DNA of 64,000 bases from Myxocyprinus asiaticus (lineage: Eukaryota > Chordata > Actinopteri > Cypriniformes > Catostomidae): assembly GCF_019703515.2 (NCBI RefSeq), contig NC_059349.1:28641744-28705743 (forward strand), written 5' to 3'. The first letter of the stretch is position 1. The number at the start of each line of letters is the position of its first letter. Under the pieces are notes generated by a model. That model saw only the letters and a program-made list of their open reading frames with translations, did no database searches and was not told where the DNA came from. Positions 1 through 12,520 of this stretch are shown here, piece by piece. Both the position numbers and the translations under genes were made by a program.

Positions 1-197
1 GAGGCTTCCGAGGGAGTGGTTAACGATGGTGTGAGGGCTGGATTTGTAGTTGGTGCTGGAGAAGTGGTGTGCAAATAACTTAACACCTTTTCCATGGCAG
101 AGGAAAGCTGTCCCAGTTGACAGTAGTGAGCTGCCAGCTGTTCAGCTTGAAACGTGAAAGCGGCTTGAAAAGAAGGAATCTCTGCTGGATCTGACAT
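1..197 (-). CDS. Gag N-terminus of Ty3/gypsy element, partial
   Basis: The ATG (complement of 197-195) opens a frame of 65 codons without a stop that runs off the left edge. It starts MSDPAEIPSFQ and is rich in Q, A and P, resembling the N-terminal leader of fish gypsy Gag proteins. The start is supported by its place 13 nt after the LTR end, the same layout as the gag-only element at 13433-16243. No capsid or zinc-knuckle motif lies inside the visible part. Gag would form the cytoplasmic particle that packages element RNA. The identification rests on context more than on a diagnostic motif. Confidence 0.6.
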   Translation of the reverse strand, partial: MSDPAEIPSFQAAFTFQAEQLAAHYCQLGQLSSAMEKVLSYLHTTSPAPTTNPALTPSLTTPSEA

Positions 198-210
198 TGG
201 CGAAGTCTTC
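198..210 (-). other. Putative self-priming primer-binding site
   Basis: The 13 bases between LTR end and gag ATG (GAAGACTTCGCCA on the minus strand) lack the TGG start of an ordinary tRNA primer-binding site. They are complementary to the predicted RNA 5' end at 436-427. Self-priming is known for Tf1 and proposed for sushi elements; here it is inferred from pairing and TATA spacing. Confidence 0.45.
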
Positions 211-607
211 TGTAATGAGTCAGAGGCAGACACCAAGTGAAGATCCATGTGCAGAAATTAATGCAATCGTAGTTAAACAGGCAGAGGTCAAAACCAGGTA
301 AGCAATCCAAACAAAGTAACAAATCGAAGATGGTAAACAAAGGGGTAATTCAAGGGACAGGCAATAATCAGCGCAGGCAATAGATAACGATGACGCTCAG
401 AAATGCAAGAAAACAGGTGAATTGGCAAGACTTCACAATGAAGTGAAGTTTGAGCTGGGATTATATACACAGTGAGTTGATGAATGAATGGCAATCAGGT
501 GTGAGAGTCAATGGCGGGATGAAAGTGGTTCTGGGAAATGTAGTCCGGTTATGGGTTAATACTCAGGGGAAGGAGATCTTGTGTGAACAGATTGGGAAGA
601 TGTGACA
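211..607 (-). mobile_element. LTR (5') of a Ty3/gypsy retrotransposon
   Basis: Read on the minus strand the segment begins TGTCACATCTTCC and ends CATTACA, the TG...CA ends of an LTR. It contains a TATATAA box at 467-461 and is followed 13 nt later by an ATG that opens a gag-like frame, so it is the 5' LTR of an element whose body continues beyond position 1. The phrase 'ggactacatttcccagaacc' within it is familiar from cyprinid gypsy LTRs. The other LTR is outside the window, so neither intactness nor target duplication can be judged. Confidence 0.75.
424..467 (-). promoter_or_regulatory. LTR core promoter and predicted RNA 5' end
   Basis: On the minus strand TATATAA (467-461) is followed about 31 nt later by GTGAAGTCTT (436-427), where transcription should start. 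That decamer can pair with AAGACTTCGC (209-200) just after the LTR: nine Watson-Crick pairs and one G-U. This is the arrangement expected for self-primed reverse transcription. Confidence 0.5.
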
Positions 608-2222
608 CAATAAAAGAAGGAAAACTGACATTTTGTACAAAGGAGTTAAGTAACATGGTCAGCATCACAAAAACATTTGATTACTGACCTAGAAATAGTG
701 TAGAGTCTTAAATATTTCTTACTCCTTTTACATCATAAAGTTATTTTGTTTCAACATTTTTAAAATCCTAAAAATTTGTTTACAGGTTTAAATTTAGATT
801 TCAAATCATAGATTTTCAAAGTGGTCTTTGGATTTTGGACCCCACAGTATAAGCAAATGCATAACATTCCTAATGTTTTTTTTATTTTTATTTATTATCG
901 TTTAATCTTTTTTAAAAACTAAAAAAAAAAAAAACTTTTTAGGCAGCTGCTATTTTCACTAAGTGCACTAAGTGCACATAGCAATAGATGCTATGGGCAC
1001 TAAGCACAAATACTGTAACGATACATGTTATTTACACTTGCTATTTACACTATTTCTGTGAAGAGTAACAAAAAGCATATTTTTTTTGCACTGTGATAAT
1101 AGTGTTAGATGCTATTTACACCACTAATGAAATACTAATATACAGTATAGGGGCATCACTGCGGCATGTTTGTTGTGTCTATTAAGAGTTCCATGACACC
1201 CTACTACACCAACCCCTGCCCCTAAACCTAACCTTCCTTTACAAAAATTAACCATGGTTTTACTGCAGTAACCATAGTACCACCATGGCATTTTGTAGTA
1301 AAATCATAGTTACCAAAAAGTTAAACATTGTTACTATATTAACACCATATTACTGTTGTGAAACCATAGTGAACTGCACTAAAACTATGGATTCCGCCAA
1401 AAAAAAAATCAAGGTTACTATAAAATTACTATAGTAAAACCATGGTTCATTTTACATGGATAAAAACTCCCTGACCTTTACCGTGACATAAATCACTGCA
1501 AGGAAATCAACCTTTAGGTTAATTTGTATTTATTATTATAGGTAGTATTATTAATGATGGAAAAAAGGGTGTCAAAAGGCAGATTAGAACCCGGGTCGTC
1601 TGCACAAAAAAGCATATCAACGCCGTTGTTACTCTCACCACTGCAGCGATACTGGGGGTGCAGTTTGTCTTTAATTTGTGTGTTACCACCAGATTATTGA
1701 AGTGCAAATAGCCACACTGTGTGACAGGTGCTATTTACATCTCGTGCAAATTGTTACTCAAAATTATTTATTTTCTATTCTGTACATTATTCATACTGTG
1801 AAAACAGTTAAACAGCAACCTACTGTAATTAAAAGCCAATTAAAAAAACTTGTTGTAAAGGACAGTAATCCTGTCTCTCTGTAACACATTCTATATTATA
1901 AATAATCATCAGAATATATCACACTGCTCAATTTCAGGCAGTTTTTTGTTTTTGTTTTTTTTATTCAATTATGGTTTTAGCAGTATAACACTCAACATTG
2001 AGCTGTTGGCACTCATATTACTGGCCTTCTGCCACACTGACATTTTTAAAAATGGCACACCACCCCTAACTGACACTTTTACAAAATAATTTCTGCCAGG
2101 GCTTTCATACTGTTGTCAATTAAATGCATAATTTAAATATATGTATAAAATAAATAGTAAATACAGCTCACTGTGCAGATTCATATAATGTTACAGGCAG
2201 GGGCGAGGCAGTCATTTTAAAA
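608..2222. other. Non-coding, with dispersed-repeat remnants
   Basis: There is no coding signal. Around 1215-1465 the motif 'aaccatggttttact' and variants recur in both orientations, a pattern of a widespread fish repeat that is seen again near 46440-46640. Positions 1560-1690 hold a short GC-richer block ('gattagaacccgggtcg') that I cannot place. Confidence 0.4.
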
Positions 2223-2226
2223 GTGT

Positions 2227-2257
<31 letters not shown>

Positions 2258-2261
2258 GGGG
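2223..2261. repeat. (GT)n followed by a G homopolymer
   Basis: A GT dinucleotide run of about nine units leads directly into a run of about 22 G. Such long G runs are prone to sequencing and assembly error. Confidence 0.95.
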
Positions 2262-5200
2262 TGGCAGCTGTCAGTAGGTGGCTCGCACAGACCCAACACT
2301 TACAGTGCAGTATTTATATATTACAATATATATTAATATACAAGTATTATATAAGTATTATATTAATATATAAGTACTATATGCTTGTAGCATTTGTAGT
2401 ATTTTAAAGATTCAAGCATTGCAAATGAAGTGCAAATTTGAGCAAAATTAGCTGCAAAAATAAAGGGCATCTTGTGGAGCACTTGCTTCTCTTTCACACA
2501 TGACAATAAAAGACTGAGCAGAAACTGGTCCTTGATTAAATTTTTTAATCAATGACAATAATGCCAATTGTGCATGTACACAATTTTATTTTTACTCTGT
2601 GCTTTGTAGGATTTAAATTTATCCAAGTGGCTTGAGTGTTTTGACAACGTTCACCAAAATTTGTTCAGATCCATTTAATGATTCATTCAGTGACAATTTC
2701 TGGTGATACCACCGGGTGATGTCTTGTGTGAAATGAGTTAGTCACTGAAATTTTAATCCTTTAAAAATGTTATGTCTACAGACCTACAAAGAGACTTTAG
2801 TAGAGGTTTTATGCATTATAAGAACAAAGCAAATCTATTATTTCCCTACAGTTTGTGAGTTGCTAAGCATGACTTTTATCAAAAGACAACAATAATAGTC
2901 TTATATTATTATAAATTTCAATAACGCCTGTACACTTTCCTGTATAAAAAGCGTGTCTACATATCTATTGACTTCAGTATAATGCATAAGTGTTCTAAGA
3001 ACACAGCAGATCAATATTTGTTCTTACAGTTTGTCGACTGCACACCAACATAGAGTTAAAAAACAGGAGCTGATATTAAAAATAGCTTTACATATTTAAC
3101 ACAGATCTAGTAATCTGCGTTAATTGGCAAAAAGAACCAATCAAACTATTACCTCACAAACATAATGTAAAAAGAATAACTTAATGAAGACTCTTACGCT
3201 GATATATAAAGAAGGAATGCCTCTAAATAACTCTCGTTTGTGTGTTCCTCTTCTCTAGATTATTAATTTAGATCAACATCAATGCCGATAAAAAACATGG
3301 ATAAATGAACATTGTTGAAAGCAACTTTGTAGAAATGAACGGAGCAGCGTTGATTAAACTGTCTGACTGACAACTTATTGCGTAAGGATTGTTTAGGTTC
3401 ATGAAACTCACCTGTGATTGGATGGATGGTTGCTCAATCAGCCCAAGGTAACAAAACGCAAAAATACTGTATACAAATCCAGCATTTGGACTCGGTATGG
3501 GTTTAGCTTGGAAATATGTGGGGGACAGAATACCTTTTTTAAAGAGTGCAGGGGATGTGTACCCCATGTCCTCCCTGGCTGCTATGCCCTTGGTTACAGG
3601 ACTTTTGTGTTTTATATCCTATAAATTTCAATTAATCTTTTCTCATGCACTATTTCAGGAAATAGAACTACAGTAAAAGCACAGTGGTGATTCTTTTGCA
3701 CTTGCTATTTTTTGGAATTCATTATGTAAAACAGTGTCATCAGATGTACTAATATGGTATTAGTAATACCTGACACAAAAGCACTGCGTTACACTGGAGC
3801 ATAGTCCTGTGAGGCCTAATACTCTTAGATACTGAACATAGTGTGACTGGATAATATCCAGTTAATGTGACTACCTTGTTAGTGCAGCAGAAATGTCCTT
3901 TTAGAAATATATGCTTAGGGGATGCATGCTCTTAATTAACCTCAGGACATTTTGTTACCATTGATCGTTTAGAGAAAAATAATTACCCACAGATCAATTT
4001 ATGTATCATTCCAATTAATAGAGGGTGCAGTAATAACCATCTTTACCATCTACTTCTATCTGGTTTAATTAAGAGAATGTACTCAGACAGAGCAATAAGT
4101 CACACATGAACATGATGAGGACTTGGAGCTTGTGGCCTGGGATGTGTTTAACATGGATTAATGGGCACCTGAACACATGTGCTGTGAGAAGCACTACAAA
4201 TCAGATGGCAGACCATGTGAGATAAGCGTTAAAGAGACTGTCACCACAGAAATTTAGAAAAATGCTTGATACAGCAGGATTAAATATACTTTACACTTTA
4301 AACAGGGTACAAAATTTTACATTTAGAATATTGCTTACTGGACATGAAGCTGTATTTTATATTATTTGTATTGAACTGCATAATATACAGATGATTTTTC
4401 TTATGATAGTGGTATTTTTAGCTGATTTTTCCCCCAAGTATATTACTGACAGTGCAAGTCTTAATGTCACATACAGCATCATATACGAGCAAGTCTCAAA
4501 AACATGAAGTTTTGTTTCGGTGGTTTAATGTGAGGAATATTCCACATGTATGTGACATGGAAGTCTAAAGAGGTCTACTAAAGGTAGCTTGGATAAACTT
4601 CTAATGTTAATTTTCCACTTAGGTAAAATAAGAATATTCACAAATATTCTTTTGTAGATGGTTTATATGTCTTTAATTTTAATTGCTTGCATCACTTACA
4701 TCAGCAAGGGTCAGATTTTTGTTCTAACAATTCAATTTTAACTATGCATTATGTTGTAGTTCCTTACATAAATTTACCGTCCAGTGGCAATTTTTAGTCA
4801 CATTTTACTTGCAGTTGCCATTTGGCAAGTGTTAATACTGTACCCTGACTTAAAATGATACTGTTGATTCTTTGGATAAATTAAGTTTGTTTGACTTGTT
4901 TCCAGAAACAGATCCACCACACAGACAGCAGTCAACACTCAAACTCAAAACTGGAACCAGGATTGCTTGAGACAGTATAACACTTGGCAGGCTCCCAAGA
5001 TGTAAGACTGACTATTAAACATGAACAACTCAGAGAGTTAATTGGAGAATTTAAGGCAGTCACACGTTATATTACAGCAGCGAAGTGTGAATCTTCACAG
5101 AGAAGCACACACTGTGGATGATGGGTCAACAGCTGCAGATGTTGAACTTATGCTGTAAGAAGACCTGTGAATGATGAGAGGAGATAAGAGTGAGATATTA

Positions 5201-6319
5201 TAGCTGTGTTTGCATCCTCTGTACAGCCTAAGGTTATCATGATTTGCAGTCCACCTCACAGCATATTCATCTGAAATCACAAAAGTTCAAATGCCATCTT
5301 ACAGAGGTCTGCAGATATGCCTGCTCAGTCATTATGATGACATTTCATGCAGGGGCAATTTTTCCATGTAACGTGCCATCCACACAACCAATCAATCCCT
5401 ATTCAATTCCCGTAAGTTATCGTTCCTTATTTACACATCTTGTCTTGGTTATCAGTCTGAGCACCATTGCTGTGCAAGCCACATTTGCATGCACTAAATC
5501 TGATGACATTTTCTTTGTACTTTAAATATTTGCATGTATATGTGGTCAAATGGCATTAGATAATCTCTTAGGAAATACTGATGGGATACAGCTTGGAACA
5601 GTGGAGTACAACCATGTGAAAACTGAAACTCACAGCTTTTTACATTTCAGAGCACAGTCTGTAACATCTATATAATGAAATGAATATTACTTTAAATACA
5701 ACCACTTTAACAATAACCATTAATGTTAATAAGCTTATTTCATTATACAAATTATGAATTTTAAATGCAAATTATAGCTTTAAGAAATTATTTAATATAG
5801 GTATTTGCTGTGAATAACAATTACTCAGCCACATGCGGGGAACTCAGACTATAGACTGCATTTGCCTGCACAAGAATATTCTAATATAAATCAAACTATG
5901 GTCATATTAAGATCATGTAAGAGTCATGTAAACGCATTGACCTGATGACCATAACCACTTTAAGCTAATAGTCAGGTGTCTAAAAACCCAAATAAGAGCT
6001 AGCATATGTCTGTATTAATCAAATTATATGGATGCATTTTCTCATTTAAGGACATAAATGAAAATTAATGAGTTGATTTAACCAGTGTCCAAATGACTAA
6101 AATGCACCATAATGACAAGAGCGAGCATCTCTAGTATTTCCTGAAGAGAACAGCAGGAAAAGAATGAGCATGTCTCAGACATTCTGAGCAATTTTTATTC
6201 ATAATATACTGATGCATCAAAACATTTTCCAGAATAAAGGCATAACCAGACTATTAACCGTAATCGGAAACGTAAGTGCATGTAGATGTGATCGCTGAAA
6301 GTAACACTTTAAAAAAAAA
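2262..6319. other. AT-rich DNA without recognisable genes
   Basis: About 4 kb of AT-rich sequence. Only short frames under about 100 codons occur, with no splice-like or domain support. I see no transposon termini that I can defend. Confidence 0.5.
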
Positions 6320-6565
6320 TTATGGATGTCCTGATAGCATTTGAGCACGAGTACCAATACTCCCCAAACACAGAGTCTGATACCAGTTTTGTTTTATTTC
6401 TGAAATTCTATATCAAAAAAGTAAAATTAAATTTTAACATATTGTATTATCTTTTATCAAATGAAGTGCTTTTGTACAGAACAATCCAAAATACAATGGA
6501 AAAAGCTGCATAACAGAGCATCACAGATGTGAGATATTGCTTAAATATAATACAAACTATACCGT

Positions 6566-6654
6566 TGTCAGGGTATGTGAAGGAAAGAGGCAGCAGAGTG
6601 AGGATCCAAACACATTAATTGTAAAAACAGAAGAGCATACAACAATGAGAGTAA

Positions 6655-6731
<77 letters not shown>

Positions 6732-6957
6732 GCAACACAAACTCTACAGCAGTATGCTGGCTAACATCACACTACATACAAACAAGAACCGACACAGGAA
6801 CAAAGATCAAGAGGGTATATATACACACAGGGGCTAACAAGGAGACAAGGAACACATGGGATACAATCAGGAGGAAAACCAGCAAAACGGACATGACAAT
6901 GATTACAAAACACTTTCAAAATAAGAGTCCGTGGGGGAAAACAAGAATGACATGACA
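6566..6957 (-). mobile_element. Solo LTR with near-perfect 5-bp target duplication
   Basis: Read on the minus strand it starts TGTCATG and ends CCCTGACA. It is flanked by accgt (6561-6565) and actgt (6958-6962), a 5-bp duplication with one change. No internal retroelement sequence is present, so it is a solo LTR left by recombination. It lies inside the older element 6320-7550 and carries a trinucleotide microsatellite. A TATATATA stretch inside it could be its promoter. Confidence 0.65.
6655..6731. repeat. (CAT)n-(AAT)n compound microsatellite
   Basis: About ten CAT units pass directly into about fifteen AAT units, within the solo LTR. Confidence 0.95.
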
Positions 6958-7640
6958 ACTGTAGTGATCTATTTCTGTCGTACTTTTTTCTATTTACTGT
7001 AAATTGAGCTTTTATTTTGGCTGAGCTTTTATTTTTAAATGTTTCTTTGTTATGACTGTAGCTTCTCAATCCGGAAAAGCCGGTCTCTACATGACTCAAA
7101 GTGATTATTAAACTTGTTGTCTGTATGTGTCTCTCGTTACGAAGTAAATTAGTGCTCACTATCCTCTGCTACAAACAGAGTGTGTGATGCTCATGATGGT
7201 GTTTTCCATGTATGAGCTGAGGAGCTCTAAAAGGTATGAGCAATTTGTGTCTTATGTCAGCAAAATACCAGCTCCACACAATCACAAGCACTCACATTTG
7301 AAGTGCACAGCACTTGTATTTATTTATTTATCTTGTATGTATTTATCTCATTAAATCGCAGCTTTTGCGGTTAAATAATCTCAATATATTGTGATTTTAA
7401 TTTGTGTGCTGAATGTTTACATAATGACATTCGTAGGTCAGATGATGTCAGTTTTTGGTATTGGAGCATTTTTATGAGCACGAGTACAAGTACATGAGCG
7501 CAGTATCAGACACGATAACGATACCAGTATCGGAATCGTGACATCCCTTAAAAACATCACTTAAGAATTTGTAGTAGTTCAGACTTTTACTTCCCTGCCA
7601 AAATGTTATTTTTAGCAATATACTGTATTTTTTGTGATAA

Positions 7641-7659
7641 CCCCCCCCCCCCCCCCCCC
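7641..7659. repeat. C homopolymer
   Basis: A run of 19 C; likely variable in length. Confidence 0.95.
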
Positions 7660-9590
7660 AATATTTTCATTAAATGTTTTCTTAAAAAATAAATAAATAA
7701 ATACATAAATAAATAAAATAATTAACACACTTCTGCTGAAAAAACATTTGCTGTGAAACATTGCTGACTGGTTTATAATTTTCACCCATTCTATTACCCA
7801 GTCGAGCAAGTGACAGTTTCGTCATCCAACCTGAAACCCTCTCACACTAGCCCTGGGCCAATCCTTATTGTTGAGCCCTGTAATCGCATAGACAGTAACA
7901 GTATCTTAGTGTTAAGCTGAGACCAATAATGTCCCTCTCCAATGCCTCTGGGATGACACTGTCCTTGAATAAAGTCACATGATCAGGTACTGGACCTTGA
8001 AAAGTTTTCTATCCAGCACTGATAACTTTCATATACTCTCAGACAAACTCTGTCAATGTAACCTCAGAGACAACACAGAGCGAAGGAACTAGAAACAAAA
8101 GGCTTGAACCCAGACATCACAGGCAAGGAATGCAATGAAATGTCTGCCTTGAAACTGTGATGTTCTGTCAGGTAGTGACACATCTCCCTCTCCTCCTTCA
8201 TTTCGCTCTCTACCTCTAGCTCTCCTCTGCTCACTCTTCCTCGCGCCGCACTTTTGCAGTATACCCCAGAGCAGGCTGTCCTTCAAATTTATCAACGGGC
8301 GGCAATGTTGTGAGCAAGGTAATTAAAAGTCAGCCGTATATCTGGGGAGAGATAAGTTCATTGCGAGCAACGTGTAAAAATGTGGGGTCAGGATAATGAG
8401 GGGTTGGGGACTGTTGGGCTGGTTTTAATCAGGGGGACATTCACAGCTAATTGGAGATGAGCTGAACTGGCTCAACCTAGAGAGACACATCAACATGCTG
8501 AAGCTCACTCTCTCCCGCAGGACACATGGGGACGTCACCAGCCTCCCTGCCCTTTCTTCTATCTTAATTGCCATATTGAGTTATGTTAATCATTTTCTTT
8601 TCTTGTTAAAAGGTAGTTTTTCCCAATTAATTCAAAGTTGGCAGATGCTGTGCTGGGTGTTGCAGACTCGGAGACCCAGAGAGAAAATATGGCTAATTTA
8701 TAGCAGCCTTGGTGACGGAGGCACAATAACACAGTGGCAGGGTTGAAGTCGATGGGCCCTAATGAGAAAGCCAAGGACAGATAATAAACAAAACTACAAA
8801 ATGCAAATAACCAACTCAGATCTTAGTCAATTAGTTACAAACTGAGGGCTCTGGTATTTTGTTTGTTGTGCCATTGTTGTGCTTGTGCCTTTGCCAGACC
8901 CCTAAGATAAATAGCTCATCCAGAACATGAAAACTCTGGCATTATTTACACACCCTGATGTCATCTGTGAAACGCAAAAAGAGTTATTTAAAGCTGCATA
9001 TCCAAGTGGCTCTTTTCCATACAATGAAATAGAATGGTGACCAAGGATGTCATGAATTTTCAGTGAACAATGAATTAAATTTCAGTCTGTTTCTCACATG
9101 AAGTTATCATATGGCTTCAGAAGACTTTTAATATAGTGCATGATTTGTATGGACTTCTTTAATGATGCTTTTATCATGCTTTTTTGTCCTTTTTGCAGCT
9201 TGACATCCGCTGGTCCCCATCCACTTCCACTGTATATAACTGACATATAACTGTTCTTTTATTTCTTTTTAATAAATCATATAAAATCAAACAAATAATT
9301 AATGAACTGGCCAAAGAATTTAATGGGGCTGCATTAAATTAGAAAACATACATTTTAACATTAGAAGTTCAAAATTGTTAATTGCCATCATCTGTGTCAA
9401 TTAAATTTTTCCTATAATATAATCAATTAAGGTACAATAAAAATGTAAATTCATTCAAAATTCAAATTCAAATGGTTAAATCCATAAGACCCAGAATACA
9501 ACTGTAAAGAGGAATGTGATAAAAGAATATGTACATTGTGTATTTACTGGGTGTATAGCTACGGTCAGTCAATAAACATCTTAATGAATG
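7660..9590. other. Non-coding; possible conserved stretch and MITE remnant
   Basis: No gene was found. Positions 8250-8770 are less AT-rich than the surroundings, free of recognised repeats, and contain several TAATT/TTAAT homeobox-type cores; a conserved non-coding element is possible but only a guess. About 8980-9235 resembles the fish MITE family seen intact at 33916-34517 ('cttcagaagac...'). Confidence 0.3.
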
Positions 9591-10296
9591 AATGAATGTT
9601 ACATTTATATAGCACTTTTCACTTTTACTGTATAGATATTAACTTTCATTTGAAAGAGACACTTTCATAATACACATAATTAATACACAACATTAGTGTT
9701 TCACTTTTGTTCCACAAAAGTGTGCTCGCTTGCCTTCTCTGTATACTCAGCTGACCATCATTCCGACAGTCTGCCTTTTCTCGATCATACACAGGCACAT
9801 TATTTTAATAAAAAGAAATTATTCAAAGATGATCATACAGTGTTTTTTTAATGAATGTGATATAACTGAAAGGGGATGTGCATTTTCTTCAGTATAAGTT
9901 CTGGAAAGTCCACCGCCTTTCTCCAGCGACTCGAGCCGTTGCCCTTGCTCAGCTCCGTCGTGTGTTTCAGTTCAGGGTACGGGTCGGGAGCCTGGTTCTG
10001 TTCACAGCATCACGATTACCAGCTCCTATCCTGGACACATATCACTGTTCAGCATTTCACAGCAACAGTGAAGGAGTCACCATTAACTTCTGATATGTTT
10101 CGCATCCATTTCTTATGCGCAGATCCAATAATATCACATAAACTGCTCCTACCATCGTCCAGTGACAGGCCGTCTTACATCCTCTTCGAGTGGCATGTGG
10201 GAGAGGGGGTGTGTCTTATAACTGAATCGAAAGTTCATTGGTTGCTCTCACGAGTCAACAGTCCAATGGCATTTTTTAAACTTGATTCTCAACTGG

Positions 10297-10950
10297 TTAA
10301 AGAAAAGGAAATGAAAAAGGACAAAGAAAAGCCATTGACAAATGGAGAAGTAAAAGCAATTAGCAAATATGTTTTTAGAATCTAATTTAAAAGGTGCTTT
10401 TAAAGTGCATTAAATAGTGCATTTAAAAGACTCATTAATGTACTCATTTAGTGCTACATTTAATTACATTTTAAAGATGAAATAAATATGATTTATTAAG
10501 CACATTTTTGTTAAATATAATGACATTTTTAAACATTAATTAAAGAAGCATTTAAATGTGTAATTGTATTAGTCAATTTATAAATTGATTTATTTATTCA
10601 AGTTTTCATTTTTCAAATTAATCGGTTGATAATTTATTCCTTCATTCTTTTTTAATTGGCACTCCTGGGCTTCAGCTGGTATGGATTGACAAATGGTAAA
10701 AGAAAAGGAAAAGTCAAACAATAAAGAAAAGCAACTGGCAAATGGATGAAGAAAAGCAATTGCCAAATGCTTTTTTAAATGCAATTTAAAAGGTGCATTT
10801 AAATATGACTTATTAATGTGCTGTTTTATTGCTAAATATAAGTACATTTTAAAACATGAATTAAAAAAACACATTTAAATGTGTCTATTTATTTGTCCAT
10901 TTTTAAATTGGTTTATTTATTCACATTTTTATATTCACATATTAATAGAT
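10297..10950. repeat. Diverged tandem duplication, about 390-bp unit
   Basis: The block starting 'ggttaaagaaaaggaaa' (10297) recurs as 'ggtaaaagaaaaggaaa' (10694). After each come 'gacaaatgga' or 'ggcaaatgga', 'taatttaaaaggtgc' or 'caatttaaaaggtgc', and 'gatttatttattca' or 'ggtttatttattca'. The copies are head to tail and clearly diverged. Homology to a known repeat family cannot be judged by eye. Confidence 0.65.
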
Positions 10951-11328
10951 TTGATCCTGGGCTTCCATAACGCAATGTCTTGTTCCTTTCGTCTCAGGGA
11001 ACCGAGGTTCCATGATGCAGTACTACATGACATAAACTTCCAGAGAGGAAACATGATGCCGCAGTCCCACGGGACTATTCTGTAAATAAATGACCCTCAT
11101 GGTGGCCAGGAGATGAACACTCAGTATGGATATATGAACTATATTCATATAGTATGAATTAACCCCTTCACAAACCCAGTCAGGAAGAATGTTTTTTTGT
11201 AATGGAAGTGCCTGTGAGTTTTGGGAAATACAATGATCTGACTGTAGGCAGTTGTGTAAAAAGTCAGGGAGCCCGTACTTAAAAATAGGGGCATCATTAT
11301 ATGCTTGGCCAATGAAATAGCAAGCGCT

Positions 11329-11842
11329 TTAGACAGAGATGACTTGCCATGAGAGAGACATTACATCTAGGTTGTAAAACCTTGCAAATATGTTTTGAGA
11401 AGACCATCCTGCTGCAAAACATATGTCTTGTAAGGACACACCATTCATCCATGCCCATGAAGAGGCCATGCCTCTAGTTGAGTGTACTTTAACACCATTC
11501 GCACCCTGTGTCTCATAAGCCAGGGCAATCGCATCAACGATCAGGTGAGAAAGACATTCCTTTCGTGCATTCTCCATAGCACACAAAGAGCTGGTCAGAC
11601 AGACTGAATTGACGGGTGTGCTCAATGTATGTGTGTAGCGCTCGCAATGGGCATAACAAATGCAAGGACTGTTCCTCATCCAAATTAAATAGAGGAGGGA
11701 AAAAGGCTTGAAGGTGAACCACCTGCACTCTGAAGGGTGTAGTTAGAACCCTAGGCACATAGACTTTTCTGGGTTTGATAGTAGTTTTTGAAATACCCAT
11801 ACCAAACTCCAGACATGAATTGTCAACTGACAGTGCTTGCAA
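11329..11842 (-). pseudogene. DIRS tyrosine recombinase, frameshifted
   Basis: Two overlapping minus-strand frames (11842-11534 and 11679-11329) together cover the recombinase C-terminal part. The second carries the catalytic HxxR box (VHSTRG), then GWSS, and ends with FARFYNLDV, in which Y is the expected nucleophile. In DIRS elements this enzyme integrates a circular DNA intermediate without target duplication. A frameshift near 11600 separates the halves, so no single full frame exists. The catalytic signature makes the family call secure; activity is excluded by the break. Confidence 0.8.
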
Positions 11843-12227
11843 ATCACCGACCTGTTTTATTGACTGTAGCCAGGTGAGAGGGATTTAGCCACCTTGCCCC
11901 CTTAAGGAATTATGATTAAATCATGTTTGCCTATAGAGGTGCCGGCTTCAGGTGCATGATACCCAGATATAGTCACCACATAAACTTTGAGCATTGATGG
12001 AGTGAGCCCTGCGTCCAATCGCTCTTAAAGAAATGTATGAATTTCAGGTATTGGGAAGGTCACTGGGTCTTTGCCGTGTGAAAAGCACCAATTAATGAAC
12101 ACATTTTATTTCAGTGCGTAAAGGCATCTCATGTACGGTGCTCTAGCCTGTAAAATGGTGTTCATAACCGACTGAGCCAGTTCTGGCTCGTCCGCTGTGC
12201 TCCGTTCACAGGCCACACGTGTAGGCT

Positions 12228-12410
12228 TCACAGCTCTGGCTCTGTCCAGGTGACCAAAGTCGGGTGTCCATCACACACCTTGCCCCAACCTGAGTTGGAT
12301 GCATCTGTGGTCAGCACTTTCCTTCTGAAAATTTGACCCAGCATGGTGCTAGAGCAGCCAGACAGTGGTGAGTCACTGCGATGCGCATGTGCCTGAGGCT
12401 CCAGGCGCAA
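12228..12410 (-). pseudogene. DIRS RNase H fragment
   Basis: The frame contains LTTDASNSGWG followed by a WTEPEL-like turn, matching the first conserved block of the DIRS RNase H domain (TTDAS with catalytic Asp). It lies between the reverse transcriptase and recombinase fragments, as expected. The rest of the domain is shifted into other frames. Confidence 0.65.
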
Positions 12411-12520
12411 TGTGGAACATTGCTTGAGTCAGTTCTGGAGAGGTCTCAGACCTGTGTAACAGACCTAACGGTATGACGGTGGATGCTGCCACCATAAAAC
12501 CCAGTATTCTCTTAATGACT

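Larger units (their letters stand above)
6320..7550. mobile_element. Old DNA transposon (hAT-like ends), interrupted
   Basis: The left end (tatggatgtcctgatagc, 6321 on) and the right end (ending gtgacatccctta, 7550) are imperfect inverted repeats. Next to both lies a 'gcacgagtac' motif (about 6345 and 7478). The sequence between is AT-rich and holds a solo LTR. I see no transposase. The family assignment comes from resemblance to fish elements with TAGGGATGTC ends and is uncertain. Confidence 0.4.

Noticed and set aside
9876..10385. 169-codon plus-strand frame
   Set aside because: No recognisable domain. Its end overlaps the tandem-duplicated repeat, and no exon-like boundaries or conserved motif support it.
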